Part shown: positions 1-12,288 of the stretch, piece after piece
How the letters are laid out: each line of letters opens with the position of its first letter
Position numbering within the stretch: the first letter of the stretch is position 1
DNA from: Plasmodium relictum
Taxonomy: Eukaryota; Apicomplexa; Aconoidasida; Haemosporida; Plasmodiidae
Assembly (NCBI RefSeq): GCF_900005765.1
Contig: NC_041690.1
Coordinates: 496,001 to 560,000 of the forward strand
DNA: 64,000 nt
Direction of reading: 5' to 3'
Notes under the pieces: model-generated
What the model saw: the letters and a program-made list of their open reading frames with translations, nothing else
Databases searched by the model: none
Told to the model about the DNA's origin: nothing
Position numbers and translations under genes: made by a program

Positions 1-65
1 AAACAAAACTATGTAAATGGAAAAAAAATTTTAACTATAATATAAAGTTATTCAATTATATTTAC

Positions 66-114
66 CTTTCAATACAGCAGGAAAGAAAGGTTTCATAATT
101 TCGTTGTTATCCAT
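66..114 (-). CDS. First coding exon of a gene running off the left edge (partial)
   Basis: Read on the minus strand, an ATG at 114-112 opens 16 codons (MDNNEIMKPFFPAVLK plus one base). They end at a GTAAAT splice donor at 65-64, so this looks like a short phase-1 first exon. A possible acceptor (ACATAG) lies at 10-9, leaving only 8 bases of a second exon in the window; that intron would be 57 nt. The true acceptor may instead lie outside. The mixed residue composition (Pro, Phe, Met) is unlike the random Ile/Phe/Lys ORFs of the surrounding spacer, which is why I think it is coding. I do not recognise the protein. It is divergent from the lysine-rich gene starting at 1435. Confidence 0.5.
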
Positions 115-1434
115 ATTTATATGTATTTTTAAATGTATTACTTAAAAAGAGAAAAAAAAAAAAAGGGGGGGAAAAAAAAAAGAAAGAAAAAAGAAAAGAG
201 TACTTTTTATAATATAATATGTAAAATTTTTTAATTTAAATTTTTTTTTTAAACATTCTTTTTATTTTTAATTTTAAACTCATTATTTATTATTTTTATA
301 GCTAAAATTTTTATTATTTTTTTTTTTTAGGTGCATTAAATAGATCAACAATGCTATTTATATATACTATATACATATATAAAATTTATAAAGAGTTCAT
401 AAATTTTTACAAACAACAAAACAGAGTTGCATAAATAAATATAAAAAAAAGAAATATTAAAATATGAAATAACATATTTATTCTTCACTAATACATAATA
501 ATGTCTCGTACTTTTTATAGATATCTTTAAAATCATTTATAATTCTAAGAATTAAATTTAGAATGATAAAATGTAAAAAATTAATAATTAAGAGTTTAAT
601 AAGAATTTTATACTTATTACTGTTTTGTTGTTATTTAAATAAAAATTATATTAATAAATTTTAAAATTTTTATTTATAAAATTAATTACTTTATATAGTA
701 AAACTGTCTTGTTTTAAAATATTTACTTATATTAGTTTAAAATAAGAATTAATTAAAATAAAAATAATATAAACTTTTAATTAAAAATATTTGTATAAAT
801 TATTTTTATGAGTATATATGATACTTCTTTTCTAATTTTTCAATTCTATGTAAAAAAATTTATCTCTTTATTATTCAACTATTCATATATTTTATTTTTC
901 ATGTGTAAAATATATAATTTTTAATCGGAAAATATAAATGAACCTATTAACGCATTGTATTTAAATAAAAATAAAGATAAAAAAAATAATAATAATAAAA
1001 AAAAAAAAAAAAACTATAATGATTATCAAAAATATTAAATATATCTTATAAATATATAATTTTTTTCATTTTTTTTTATATATTTAGACATTATAAAATA
1101 ATACACTATTACAAATAATTTCCATATCTTATTTTTAAAAAGTATTTTTTAAAAAAAATATTGTAAATTTACTACATTATACTTTAATTTTAAATCATAA
1201 TTATATTTTGTCTTTATCTTTAAAATATATATTAAAAAAAAAATTAGGGGAATATAAAATAGATCTATTAAAAAAGGGAATTAATAAATAAGAGTATTGC
1301 ATTAAAAAAAAAAAAAATCTTATAAAAAGGATAGGTATTCTATAAAATAAAATAATATGAAAAATTTATCTGTTGTAGTAAATAATTTACATATATAATT
1401 ATTAAAAAAAAAAAATTTCATATGTTCAGGAACA
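115..1434. other. Divergent intergenic region
   Basis: Non-coding spacer between the left-edge gene (minus) and the lysine-rich gene (plus). It contains poly(A)/poly(T) runs, including an A-rich run with a G7 core at about 153-185. It presumably carries both promoters. The 60-codon minus-strand ORF at 354-536 is compositionally random. I see no RNA gene here. Confidence 0.6.
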
Positions 1435-4400
1435 ATGAATAGTTTTCCGTCTAATAATATAGATAAACATAATATGATTTCTATTCAAAATAAAAAAGAT
1501 AGATCAAAATATAATAATAAGGAGGACAATGAAGAAATAAGATACGAATATGAACTTAATAGGTTGGATCCACCTTTAAAAAAGGGCTCACTTATAGAAA
1601 AAAAAAAAAAAAAAATAAATAATGAAAATAAAGTAAAAGATAATAATGAGAATAACAAATGTGAAACAGAAATAAATCCTTCAAAATCTGATATTGCTGA
1701 TAAGGTATCTTTTAATAAAGAGAACCCTAAATCTATTGAGGAAAAAATAACAAATGAAAAAGAAAAAGAAGAAAAAAAAAAGAAAAAGAAAGAAAAAAAG
1801 AAAGAAAAAAAGAAAGAAAAAAAAGAAAAGAATGACAAGAGTATAAATAAGGAAAAAGAGATAAAAAATCTAGTGATTAAATACAATATATTAGAAGTAA
1901 ATGAAACAAATGATGAAAACAAATATATAAAAAATATTTCAAATAATAAAGAACATTGCTATAATCACGACAGTATCATATTAGAATGTTATAAAAGTAA
2001 AAATGAGAATAGTCTAATTAATACTAAAGAGAATGAAAATAAAAAGGATAAATTAAAAAAAAAATTAAGCAAAAAAAGGGGGAGGGAAAAAAAAAATAAT
2101 AATAATAATGAAAACGTCGAAAAAATAAAAAAAATGAATGATGATAATATTATGATAGATAAAATAGACACTAAAATTTTAAATGAAAACTATAGAATGG
2201 GAAACAATAAAAACGAAACAAAAATTGTAGATAATAATCAAAACATAAAGAAAGAAAAAAAAAAATGCTTATCATCTTATATACAAGTAGAAAAAATAAA
2301 AACAAAAACTTTGGAGGATGTTAATTGCAAAGATAGTGAAAAAAATATATCAGAAAATGATCATACTAATAGCATTAAAAAAAAATTTATTTTAAATGAT
2401 GAAAATAAGAGAAAAAATAAAAATACAAAAGAAAAAACACATGGAATTTTAATAACTAATTCGAGTGAATATATAAACAGAAAAAATAGTAAATATAGAG
2501 AAGATAATTCCGTTATGTCTTGTAGCATTGGACAAACAACAAATATAGAAAACGATAAAACGGAGAAGAATAGTGCAGAATATTCTGAAGATAATTTACC
2601 TGAAGAAAACATAGCTTTAGATAAAATGAATGAAACAGTAATTATAAATGGAAGAAAACCTAAGGAAAAGAAAAAAAAAAAAAAAGATCAAGTAAATGAA
2701 TTAAATAAAAAAGACAAAAAAAAAAAAAAAAAAAATCAAACGTTAGAAATCAAAGAAAAGAAAAAGGAAAAAACAAAGGAGAAATCAAAAAGAAAAACAA
2801 AAGAAAACAAAAATAAAAAGCAAAAAAAAGAAAAACAAAAAGAAAATGAACAAGAGGATGAAATAGATGTAGATAAAGATCAAAAAAAAAAAATAGAGGA
2901 ATTTAGATTAAAAAAAAAAAAAAGTTTTACAAATGAAAAACCTGAATGCTATAACAAAGAAAATATTGGAAATTTAAATAAAAAACCCAGTGGAGAATTT
3001 ATATATGAAACAGAAAGTAAAATATTATTAAAAAAAAATAGCAATCAAGTAAATGAAATAAATACAAAAACAACACTTGATGTAAATGAATTGAATAATA
3101 TGTATAATACAAAATATAATGTAAAGCATTTGGGTATAAAAAAAAACAAAAAAAAATTAATAAAATTTTATTTTAATTTATAAATAATTGATGATTTTAC
3201 ACATATATATTTTTATAAAAAAAAAAATCTTGAATAAAATAATCTTGTTTATATCCAACTATTTATAATAAAGTTAAACAAAACATGGTTCCTATTTATT
3301 TAAAATATTTTATTCTATTTTTTTTTTTTTTAGAAACTCATGAAAGCAAAGTATGTATTGTTAATTCGTTTCAAAATATATCTAGTATTTCTTCTGAAAA
3401 TTATGATAGTAATAAAGATAGTTATGTCTGTCAATCTTTTAACTATAATATTAAAAAATTATTTGATTTGGCATCATATCTTAAAAACAACGTTAAGAAT
3501 TATAGAAACCTTCTAAAAGAAGAAAATTTAGAAATTTATGAAAGAAAATGCATTAAAGATATAATAATATTTCATAAATTAAAATTGGAATACTTAAAAA
3601 AAAATAAAAAGAATTATATAGAAGAAAAAAATTTAGGGAATAGTAAACTTGACAATAAAAAAATTGAATTAAATGATAGCTCAGAAGAAGGTAAAGAAGA
3701 AATAATTAAAAATTTTGAACAATTTAACATCATACTATCAGAAAAAGAAGAAGACAATAATATTATATATAACAAAGAAATTACCAAAACAAGAATAAAA
3801 AATAGCAAAAATAATGCAACGAATATGTATGATATTTCTAAAAAAATAGAAGAAAAAGATAGAGAACTAAATTATAATAACAATAATAAATTATTTAATA
3901 AAAAAAATTCAGATACAAATAAAAATTCGAATATGTCTTTTGATTATTCTTCTTTTGACAATAATACATTAGATTATAAAAAAAATATAAGCAAATTAAG
4001 TGAATATAAACCTGAAATAGAAAGAAGAAATGACAAAGAACTTAAAGAGGAAATTGTAAAAATAGAAAAAATGGAAATAGATAAAGAAGAAAGTTCAAGT
4101 AAAAATATTTTTGAAACAATTTATAAATTTTATGTTAAAAACTCAAATGATGAAATAACTAAAAATAATTGTGCATATGCAAATAAAACAAATGAAAAAA
4201 GTAAATTAAAAGGAATGGATCTAGAATTATTTTTAAATTTTGCAAAACATTATAAAATATTTAAAAGTTTACTTACAAAGAGTGAATTAGAAAAAATATT
4301 TTTGAATGAAAGTAAAGGAAACACATATATTCAAGATAAGCACTTTAAAAAGGTTTTAATGATATGCGCTCAAATAGCTTTTACAAAACCACCTCATAAA

Positions 4401-4643
4401 GTTAATTTTACTGATACTAAAAAAATTTATTTGTCTTTAATTTCATGGCTTTCTAATAATTCACCGGATGAACAAAAAGAAAAAATTTTGAAGGCAATTA
4501 CGGCATCGGATGCAGATAATTCCAAAGAATATGGTAGAATAATAGATAATCAAAATAATAATATTAAAAAATTGACAGATTCAAAAATCAAAATGTTGAA
4601 AAGTAGGAAATCCTCATTTTATATAAATGATAAAAAAAAGTAA
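1435..4643 (+). CDS. Lysine-rich conserved-type protein, probably one two-exon gene
   Basis: Two ORFs (1435-3183 and 3285-4643) lie only 101 bases apart. I model them as exon 1 1435-3133, a 200-nt intron 3134-3333 (donor GGTATAA, acceptor T14-AG) and exon 2 3334-4643. Phase 1 matches exactly, giving about 1002 aa. The apparent signal peptide of the second ORF is just the translated polypyrimidine tract of that acceptor. Exon 1 is Lys/Glu/Asn-rich low-complexity sequence with many KKEKKK blocks, suggesting a nuclear or RNA-associated protein (inference only). Exon 2 ends with a more complex, helical, EF-hand-like stretch encoded at about 4215-4470 (ELFLNFAKHYKIFK, then LTKSELEKIF, then FKKVLMICAQIAF). 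Coding-like sequence continues past the stop in another frame to 4770 (see findings). Function is unknown. The alternative is two separate genes. Confidence 0.65.
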
Positions 4644-4770
4644 AAATAATTTTGCAATAACTAATACATCAAGATTTAATATCTTTCCAAATAATTTAGA
4701 AAAAGAAGAATATTCTTGTTACAACTCAAATATTAATTTAGAATATTTAAAGAATTATAAAAAAATATAA

Positions 4771-5485
4771 TTTACATTTTTTAAATGAGCTATATGCAAT
4801 AATGTTATATTATTTTTTATTTAATAATGTTTTGTTTAATTTTTAATTTATCAAAATTATTAATATAATAAATTTTACAATTATAGAGAATGCAAATTTA
4901 CATTTGCTAAGAACACTTAATTCTTTGTATTTTATATAATCTATTAATTTATTATTTTTTCATAATTGCAACATAAATATTTATTCATATGTTAATATTT
5001 TTTATTTTCTTTTATTTTTTATGAAAATTATTAAAATCTATATATTATACATATATAGGTAATACTTTAAAAATAAAAAATAAACATATAAAAGCATTAT
5101 CTATTTATATATATATAGATAGATATATTTTTATATAATAACTTATTAATAATTTTTTTTTATTTAAAATTTCATAAAATTGATATGTTCATATTATGAT
5201 AAAAAAATAAAAAGTTTTATTTAGATATCTTAGAAATTTAAAGAAAAAAAGGGGGAAAAAAAAAAAAAAAGACATAAAAATATGAAACGAATGAAAGATA
5301 AAAAGAAAATTTAAATGTTATAGAATTAAAAAATTTTTTTTATCAAAAAATTAAACAATAAAAAAATAACAAAAAATTTTTGAGATACAAAAAATATGAA
5401 ATATGCAAAAGTTCGAGTTCGTATAAAACAAAACAATTTTCAAAATAATCAAAAAGTTATGTTGTATTTTCAATAACCTTTATGT
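4771..5485. other. Convergent intergenic region
   Basis: Spacer between the 3' ends of the lysine-rich gene (plus) and KIN17 (minus). It presumably holds both 3' UTRs and polyadenylation sites. A short GTTCGAGTTC string at 5411-5420 resembles a tRNA T-loop, but no cloverleaf surrounds it. Confidence 0.6.
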
Positions 5486-7100
5486 TTATTGTAATTTGCT
5501 TACATCGTCATATGACATGTGCTCTGAAACAATATCATCTATATTACATAAAAAATTAAAAAAAAAAAAGTATTTGTAATTTTTTTTAGTTCTTTCTATA
5601 AAGTAAAAGTTATACTTTAATTTTATTCATACCTAAATTTTTATCCTTCAAGGCTACTATGACAGCTTCTTTATCACTTAAAATCTAAGAGACATAGGAA
5701 AAAAAATTAGAATATAATAAAAGGAATAAATAAAAATGAAATAGTATGTTCTTACAACTGCAAATAAAATAAAATATATATTCTAAAATATGTATATTAT
5801 GGAGAGTATCCTCATAATATATAAAAGAAAACTTGAATATTTTTAAAAATCTTATATTTCAAATATATAAAATCCAAACTAATAATTTATAAGAATAAAT
5901 AAATTTCAAGTATAAATAGATAAATACCTTTTTAATTTCTCCTTTTGTACCCTTATACTTTCCTTTCAAAATTAAAACTTGTCTTCCAATTTTTGGTATA
6001 ACTGTTTGGAGTTGCTTTTGATGTGCAGTGAATATTTCTTTATTGTGCATTTCTATTTCACATTTTTTTTTATCATTCGAAAATACTGAAATTATGACAC
6101 CTTTTTTGTTATGATATTTATGCTTCTTATCAATTACTTTAACTATTATATTTTTACAAATCCATATATCATCTTCATCCTCATAATTTTGGTGTTCTTG
6201 ATATATTTTTTTTTCATTCTTTTCATTAAATTTTTCAGATTTATCGAAATTATTTTTATGATTATTTAAATCTGTTACACTTTTTTTTAATTTCTTTTTT
6301 TCTTCATTTTCTAAAATAAGTAACTCCAAAGATGATAAGGGTCTTTTTTTTGACAATTCCTTTTTTTCATTATCTTGTTTATTCAATAAATCATCTGCTT
6401 TTTTTTTCTTTTCTTCACTCTTTTTTAGAGCTGTTAAAAATATATTAACATTTGGTTTAGTTACTTGATTATTACTTTTTGTTTTAATAGATGATATAAC
6501 AATTTTTTCATCATTTTTTTTTTCAATTCCTGTATATTCTGGTTCAATAAACTTTCCTTCCTTTTTTGCTTCGTCAATTGCTTTATTGATTTTTTTTTCT
6601 TTTAATTGCTCATAAGAATAATCCATTTTTTTTCTTTCTTGAAAGGATTTCTCTCTCTCAATTTTTTCTCTATCAATATATTCTAAATACCATCCTCTTT
6701 CCGTATGTTCAATTTTACATTTTCCTGTTTTTCCTAAATATAGAACAAAATCAGTTAAAGTAACCCATACAGTAGCATTCATATGTATATGTGTTTTATC
6801 ACTTATCAAATTTGTGTATACAGTATTAGCTAATATACGCGTTCGGCAAAATCTAGTCTTCATTAATCTCATGAACTCCTTTTCAAACATTGAGGAATAT
6901 TCATCCATGAACTTATTTGCATCTTGACAAAATATTTGCATTTGTCTTTGGTGTGTTTCCGATAATCTATGACATTTAAAACCATTTTCATCTCTACATT
7001 GTTTCTCACACATTTGACAATACCACTTCAACTTCTGAAGGCCTTTTGCCTTCATTTTATTGGCTAGCCATTTTGGTGTTCCTGGTTCAGCACGAGGCAT
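5486..7100 (-). CDS. KIN17: KIN17 DNA/RNA-binding zinc-finger protein
   Basis: Three exons: 7100-5928, 5684-5633 and 5538-5486. Introns are 243 and 94 nt, all GT-AG, and the phases agree, giving 425 aa. The start MPRAEPGTPKW is followed by a C2H2 zinc finger (C28, C31, H44, H50) and then the conserved KIN17 winged-helix region, with HMNATVWVTLTDFVLYLG near residues 106-123. A Lys/Glu-rich middle leads to a C-terminal KOW-like tandem (GRQVLILKGKYKGTKGEIKK). The spliced end, YDDVSKLQ, matches the YEDISKLA-type terminus of animal KIN17, which confirms the two small exons. The family acts in the nucleus in DNA replication/repair and is also found with spliceosomes. Human KIN17 is about 393 aa, so the length fits. 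Without the last two exons the reading frame would run into intron at 5927. Confidence 0.92.
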
Positions 7101-8042
7101 ATCTCTTTGTTTTTATTTCATTAATGTTTAGAAAAAAAAAGAAAAAATTGAATATTAATATTTTTTTTTTTTTTTCATAAATTATAAAAAAAAAAAAAAT
7201 TTCTAAATACTATCATAATTAATTACTTTTAGAAAAAAAATTACATTGTTAAAAACTTATTTTCATTTAAGATTTAGTGTTCTAAATGATCTCTAAGAAA
7301 AAAATTTTAAAATATAATTATATAACAGTATAAAAGATATTTTTATATTTTTTATTTTGTTTAATCTATTGTATTATTTTTTTTTTCATCTTGATTTTTC
7401 GATTATATAAATTATTTTAATTTATCATTGTTAGCTTTTTTTTTTTTTTTTTTATACCATTCCTTTTCATTTTTCATCGTAATAGTCACTTATATATTTA
7501 TTTCTGTTTTTTTTTCTTTAAATATTTATAAAAATGTTTTATGAAAAAATAAAACTGTTTAATCAAAAAATTTTATCTGATAAAATATATAAAAAATAAT
7601 TGTGAAATTTACCTTGATGTTTTTTTTTTTGAAGAAAAAAAAAAAAATATATATATATAACATTTGAGATTTATAATATATAGATATTAGAAAAATATAT
7701 AATTTGAAAATATTTACAAAAATTTTCCTTATAATTGTGAGAAGTTTACATTATTTTAATTCTCTTTCAAAAATATATAAATAAAAGGTTAATAAGAAAA
7801 ATAAATATTTTTTTAATGGGAAAAGGAATAGAAAAAAGATATATAGCATTACTCTTAAATGATTTAAAATTAAATCTTACAAATATCTATTAATAAAATA
7901 TAGCTTATATATAAATAAAAAGCAAAAAGAAATATATATATATATACTTTAAATAAAAATTGAAGTAACATTAAAATAATGAATTTTTATAAGAGTTTTT
8001 ATCATTTTTATATGTAATTAAGAAATAACATGGAGAATAAGA
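7101..8042. other. Divergent promoter region KIN17 / L22
   Basis: 942 bases of AT-rich spacer with several poly(T) and poly(A) tracts and TA dinucleotide runs. It serves KIN17 leftward and the L22 gene rightward. I see no other gene or structured RNA. Confidence 0.6.
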
Positions 8043-8903
8043 ATGATTTTTATATGGAAAATAATTATATTGTTTATTCTGCAAGTAATAACATATCGCG
8101 AAGTATTTGTTTGTAGTTTCGCCTTTAATGATAAAAAGCATTTTACATACTTAAAATATGGAAATCAAATAATAAATAGAGATATAACTTTTAAGGATCA
8201 CAAAAAAAAATATTATAATGTTTCCTTTTTATTGAGAACAACTTCTGGAATTCAAGAAGAAAATAAATTAGATGAAAATTTTTGCGAAATTGAAAACTTT
8301 GATGAAAAGAGAAGTTCTTTATGTGATGAAATGGACTTGTTTCAAAATGATGGAATACAATTAAAGCAGTGGTATTCACCAGAAAAAGTAAAAGAAAAAT
8401 GGAAAGAAAAACATATTGAAAATATTAAAAGTAATTATAAAAAGGTATTATTAAACAATAAATATAATGAATTATTTAACATGTATAGAAATGTAAATAA
8501 TAATAATGTAGAAAATTTTAAAAAAAGAGTAAAAACTAATAGAATAAACCCTGTAATTTATGTTAAAAAAAGGTTAGTTTCTGCTACAGCTAAATATATA
8601 AAAATGTCATTTATTAAAACAAGAAAAATTTTATGGAAAATAAGATATATGCCAATAATTAAAGCATTTGCATTTCTTTATTATTATGGAACTAATAAAT
8701 ATACAGTTAATATTTACAAGTGTATAAAATCTTGTTTACATAATGCTATTAATAAATATGGAAAAAATAATATAAAACCAGTTTTTCATACTCTTCAAGC
8801 TAATATGGGTGGATATACAAAAAAAATTAACATAAGAGCAAAAGGTAAAACAGATATTATACGTGAACCTCATACACATATACGTGTTGTTTTAGAAGTT
8901 TGA
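8043..8903 (+). CDS. Apicoplast ribosomal protein L22 (uL22), nuclear-encoded
   Basis: Single exon, 286 aa. Residues 1-27 form a hydrophobic signal peptide (MIFIWKIIILFILQVITYRE). A Lys/Asn-rich, transit-peptide-like segment follows, as expected for a bipartite apicoplast leader. The C-terminal half carries a bacterial-type L22 fold: LVSATAKYIKMSF, then the helix around IKAFAFLYYYG, the loop segment near KPVFHTLQANMGG, and a basic strand ending THIRVVLEV. uL22 binds 23S rRNA domains and lines the exit tunnel, so the likely job is organellar translation. It is convergent with DXR, another apicoplast protein, though the two have separate promoters. The long N-terminal extension (about 150 residues before the domain) is usual for Plasmodium organellar ribosomal proteins. 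Confidence 0.85.
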   Translation: MIFIWKIIILFILQVITYREVFVCSFAFNDKKHFTYLKYGNQIINRDITFKDHKKKYYNVSFLLRTTSGIQEENKLDENFCEIENFDEKRSSLCDEMDLFQNDGIQLKQWYSPEKVKEKWKEKHIENIKSNYKKVLLNNKYNELFNMYRNVNNNNVENFKKRVKTNRINPVIYVKKRLVSATAKYIKMSFIKTRKILWKIRYMPIIKAFAFLYYYGTNKYTVNIYKCIKSCLHNAINKYGKNNIKPVFHTLQANMGGYTKKINIRAKGKTDIIREPHTHIRVVLEV

Positions 8904-8927
8904 AAAGAGAGCAAAGAAAATAATGAA

Positions 8928-8958
<31 letters not shown>

Positions 8959-9414
8959 AATAGGTCTACTTTTTTTACTATATATTTTTTTTTTTTTCGT
9001 ATATATGCTTTTTTTTTTTTTGTGTATATTTTTCAATTTTTTTTCTTTTTGAAGAAAATAACTTAAAAATTATGAATAATATTTGTGTTTTAAAATAATT
9101 TTAATTTTATACTTAATATTCATACAACCATATATTTCATATAATTAAGGCAATATTAAAAAAAAAAAAATTATTTTTTTTTGCCATTCTTGTGGTAATA
9201 TGTAATTTTCTTTAAATTATGAAGTATTAAATGATACAAAAACAAAAAAAAGAAAGAAAAAAGAATCTATAAATTCATATATTAATAATATATCTAAAGA
9301 GGTATAATAGATGTACTATAAAAAATTATTTTAAATAAAAAAAAAAAAAACTTTAAAAAAAATTGAAGGTTAATTTATGTTTAAACATAAAAGCATATTA
9401 TTTACTCATGATAT
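8904..9414. other. Convergent intergenic region L22 / DXR
   Basis: 511 bases holding both 3' ends. It starts with a (TA)n run at about 8929-8952, followed by several poly(T) tracts. No gene is seen. Confidence 0.6.
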
Positions 9415-10869
9415 TCAATAACTTCTTTTTTTGTATATTTCCATAGCTCTTTCCTTTGACCAATTATGTATTTCAAAAATTTGATTCATTAAATCTTCGC
9501 TATTTTCTGAAACTGTTTGTACTTGAAAAGATTCTAAAACTTGTGATATAATAGCTGCTATATCAAAATATTTTATTTTATCATTTAAAAATAAATTATT
9601 ACATATTTCGTTAGAGGCATTAAGAACTGTAGGAAAGAAGTTTCCTTTTTTTCCAGCATAATAAGCTAATTTAATACAAGGAAAATTATCCAACAAAGGT
9701 TTATGAAATGTGAGGGGAGATGTTTCAACTAAATTTAATGGCTTCAAATTGGTTTTTATTCTATTAGGCCATGTTAATGCATATAAAATAGGAATTTTCA
9801 TATCTGGATAATACATCTGACTTATAACAGATTTATCTATAAATTCAACACAAGAATGGATAATGCATTCTTTATGTATTACAACTTCAATATCATCATA
9901 ATTTATGTCAAACAGAAAATGAGTTTCAATAACCTCCAACCCTTTATTCATCATTGTTGCTGAATCAATACTTATTTTTTTCCCCATATTCCATTTTGGA
10001 TGTTTTAAAGCATCTGCTGAAGTAACATTTTTTAAATCGTTAAGAGAAAGATTTTGAAAGGGTCCTCCAGAAGAACATAAAAATATCTTATTTATATTAT
10101 TTACTTTAGAAAAATTATCCTGCAAACATTTACTTTTTAATACCTTATTGTTATCTAAACATTGGAATATAGCACTATGCTCAGAATCAACTGGAATTAC
10201 AAATGAATTCTTATGTACATTTAATAATTTTTTTAGAAAAAATCCTGCTGATACTATAGATTCTTTATTAGCTAATGCAACAATTTTATTATTTTTAATT
10301 GCATGCATTGTTGAATGTATTCCTTGAAACGAATCAATTCCAATAACTAATTTATCTATGTTATTATCACTACATACTGCTTTCATACCTTCATCACCAA
10401 TTAATATTATTGGTTTATAATTTTTTATATTTTGCAACAATTTTTTTAATTCTTCATATTTAGTTTCATCATGTATACATATATATTTTGGCAAAAATTC
10501 TTTTGCTTGTTCATATAACTCTTTTACACTTTTATTGACATATAAAGCTTCAACATTAAAAATTTTTTCAATCTTATTGCATTCCTTTATAATATTGAGA
10601 GCATTAGTTCCTATACTACCAGTGCTACCGAATATACCAACATTTATTTGCTTCTTATTCTTAATTATATCTATTAAATCATTTTTGCATAATTTTATTT
10701 TTATATAACTTCTAACATTTTTTATTTGTCCTGTCCTATTTTTTCCTAATTCTTTTAGTGCATTATTTATATATGTTCTCCTACGTAATATACTTTTATC
10801 TGCATTTTTTGAGAATAAATAACTAATCTTTAATATAAATAAAATATAGATATAAATAAATATTATCAT
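9415..10869 (-). CDS. DXR: 1-deoxy-D-xylulose-5-phosphate reductoisomerase (DXR/IspC), apicoplast
   Basis: Single exon, 484 aa. DXR converts DOXP to 2-C-methyl-D-erythritol 4-phosphate using NADPH and a divalent metal. This is the committed step of apicoplast isoprenoid synthesis and the fosmidomycin target. The N-terminus is hydrophobic (residues 1-20), followed by a basic transit-like region. The NADPH-binding motif GSTGSIG is at 81-87, followed by [11 protein letters not shown] (about 199-209). The metal/substrate motif [11 protein letters not shown] follows, with Asp228 and Glu230. SSGGPF comes next, then HPKWNMGKK, which includes the mobile-loop Trp, and finally the [10 protein letters not shown] motif with the conserved Lys and Glu. 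All catalytic residues I know for the family are visible. Length and residues agree with the P. falciparum enzyme (488 aa, from memory). No intron is needed. Confidence 0.97.
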   Translation of the reverse strand: MIIFIYIYILFILKISYLFSKNADKSILRRRTYINNALKELGKNRTGQIKNVRSYIKIKLCKNDLIDIIKNKKQINVGIFGSTGSIGTNALNIIKECNKIEKIFNVEALYVNKSVKELYEQAKEFLPKYICIHDETKYEELKKLLQNIKNYKPIILIGDEGMKAVCSDNNIDKLVIGIDSFQGIHSTMHAIKNNKIVALANKESIVSAGFFLKKLLNVHKNSFVIPVDSEHSAIFQCLDNNKVLKSKCLQDNFSKVNNINKIFLCSSGGPFQNLSLNDLKNVTSADALKHPKWNMGKKISIDSATMMNKGLEVIETHFLFDINYDDIEVVIHKECIIHSCVEFIDKSVISQMYYPDMKIPILYALTWPNRIKTNLKPLNLVETSPLTFHKPLLDNFPCIKLAYYAGKKGNFFPTVLNASNEICNNLFLNDKIKYFDIAAIISQVLESFQVQTVSENSEDLMNQIFEIHNWSKERAMEIYKKRSY

Positions 10870-12288
10870 TTATTTTATTATATTATTTATATTTAATGTT
10901 TTCCTTTGTTATTTTACATATGCCCTATTTTTTCAAATCAACGAAATTACCTTCTGTTTTATTTTAAAAATGTATGTAATATGTTAATAAAAAAATAAAT
11001 ATTAAAATTTTCTAATTAAAACGGATTATAAACACCATTAAAAAAATAATATAGTTAATTATTTTATTATTTTTTAGTTAATTCTACTACATTTATAAAT
11101 AATAAAATAAAATTTTGATTTAAAAAAATAATAATTTATGTTAAATAATGATACAATTAAAAATATATATGTAAAAAAATTTTTTTAAATAATACATAAA
11201 ATTATATGAATGATTATAAATTTATATAATATTAAATTGAATTATTCATTATGATATGGAAAAAAATTGCATATATTGTATACATCTATAATTATAAATC
11301 AACCAATGAAATAACAAATTACAAACAATCTATATATTACAAAATATGTTTGAAATTAGTAAAGTTAAATATATAATAGCAATTGCATAGTAAAATTACA
11401 ATATTTAATGAAATGGAGACATTTTAAATTTGTAAAAGAATATATGTTAAAAAATTTTAACAAATATGTAAAAACAATTATGTTTCATTTCATAACTTAT
11501 TGAATTTTTTAATAAGATATAAAATAGAACTATGAATTTTTTTATGAATTAAACATTTTCAAACTGCATAAATATATTTTACAAATTTAATATATTATAT
11601 AATTTATTTTATTTATGATGCATTAAATGTAGCTTTACATCTTTTTTCTTTTCTTTTTCTTATTTTATTAAGTGTATTCAATAAATATTTTATATATATA
11701 ATTAGATTTAAAACAAAAAAAATTCTGTTTCTTATTAGAAATGATTCATGAAAAAGCTTTAAAGATATATTTCTTATTTTTAAATATATATTTTTTTAGA
11801 TAATTTTTTTCTTTAATAAAGCAAAATAAAACGGTAAAGTTGGTACATAATTAAAAAAAATAAAAGAGAAAAAAGTGTAAAATAATATAAAAGAAAATAA
11901 AACATAATTGTATTTTGTATTTTTAAAAATAGGAATATATATATATAATTGTAATTCAAAATAAAAAATATTTCTATTTTTTTAAAAAATAAAAATATAT
12001 ACAAGGATATTTAATTTCTTCATTTTTCGATTAACTATGTGAATATTCTCTGAAAGCCGTTCTATTCATTTTTTTTTATTATTCTCTCATTTTTATAATT
12101 AAAAACATGGTACACTTTTCTGCAAAGTATTTTTAGTAATATGTTTTTCTTTTTTTTATAAAAATTTTTTACAAATTTCTTTTTATTTCTTGGTATTATA
12201 TAAAATAATTAACATAATAAATATTACATGTGTTCTAATTTAAAAAAAAAAAATGAAATAATAATATTTAGTAAAGAAATAATAGATA
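10870..12288. other. Intergenic region upstream of DXR / downstream of WD protein
   Basis: 1.4 kb between two minus-strand genes. It should carry the DXR promoter (right of 10869) and the 3' UTR of the WD-repeat gene. A minus-strand ORF at 11813-12004 is all Phe/Ile/Tyr and looks random. Slightly GC-richer patches occur near 12040-12060, without a clear fold. Confidence 0.55.

Noticed and set aside
354..536. 60-codon minus-strand ORF
   Set aside because: Phe/Ile/Tyr-dominated composition expected from random AT-rich DNA; no similarity I can recognise.
3285..3333. Signal peptide at the start of the second lysine-rich ORF
   Set aside because: The hydrophobic stretch is encoded by a T14-AG splice acceptor tract, and a phase-matched donor exists upstream.
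5411..5420. GTTCGAGTTC as a tRNA T-arm or B box
   Set aside because: No acceptor, D or anticodon stems around it; chance similarity.
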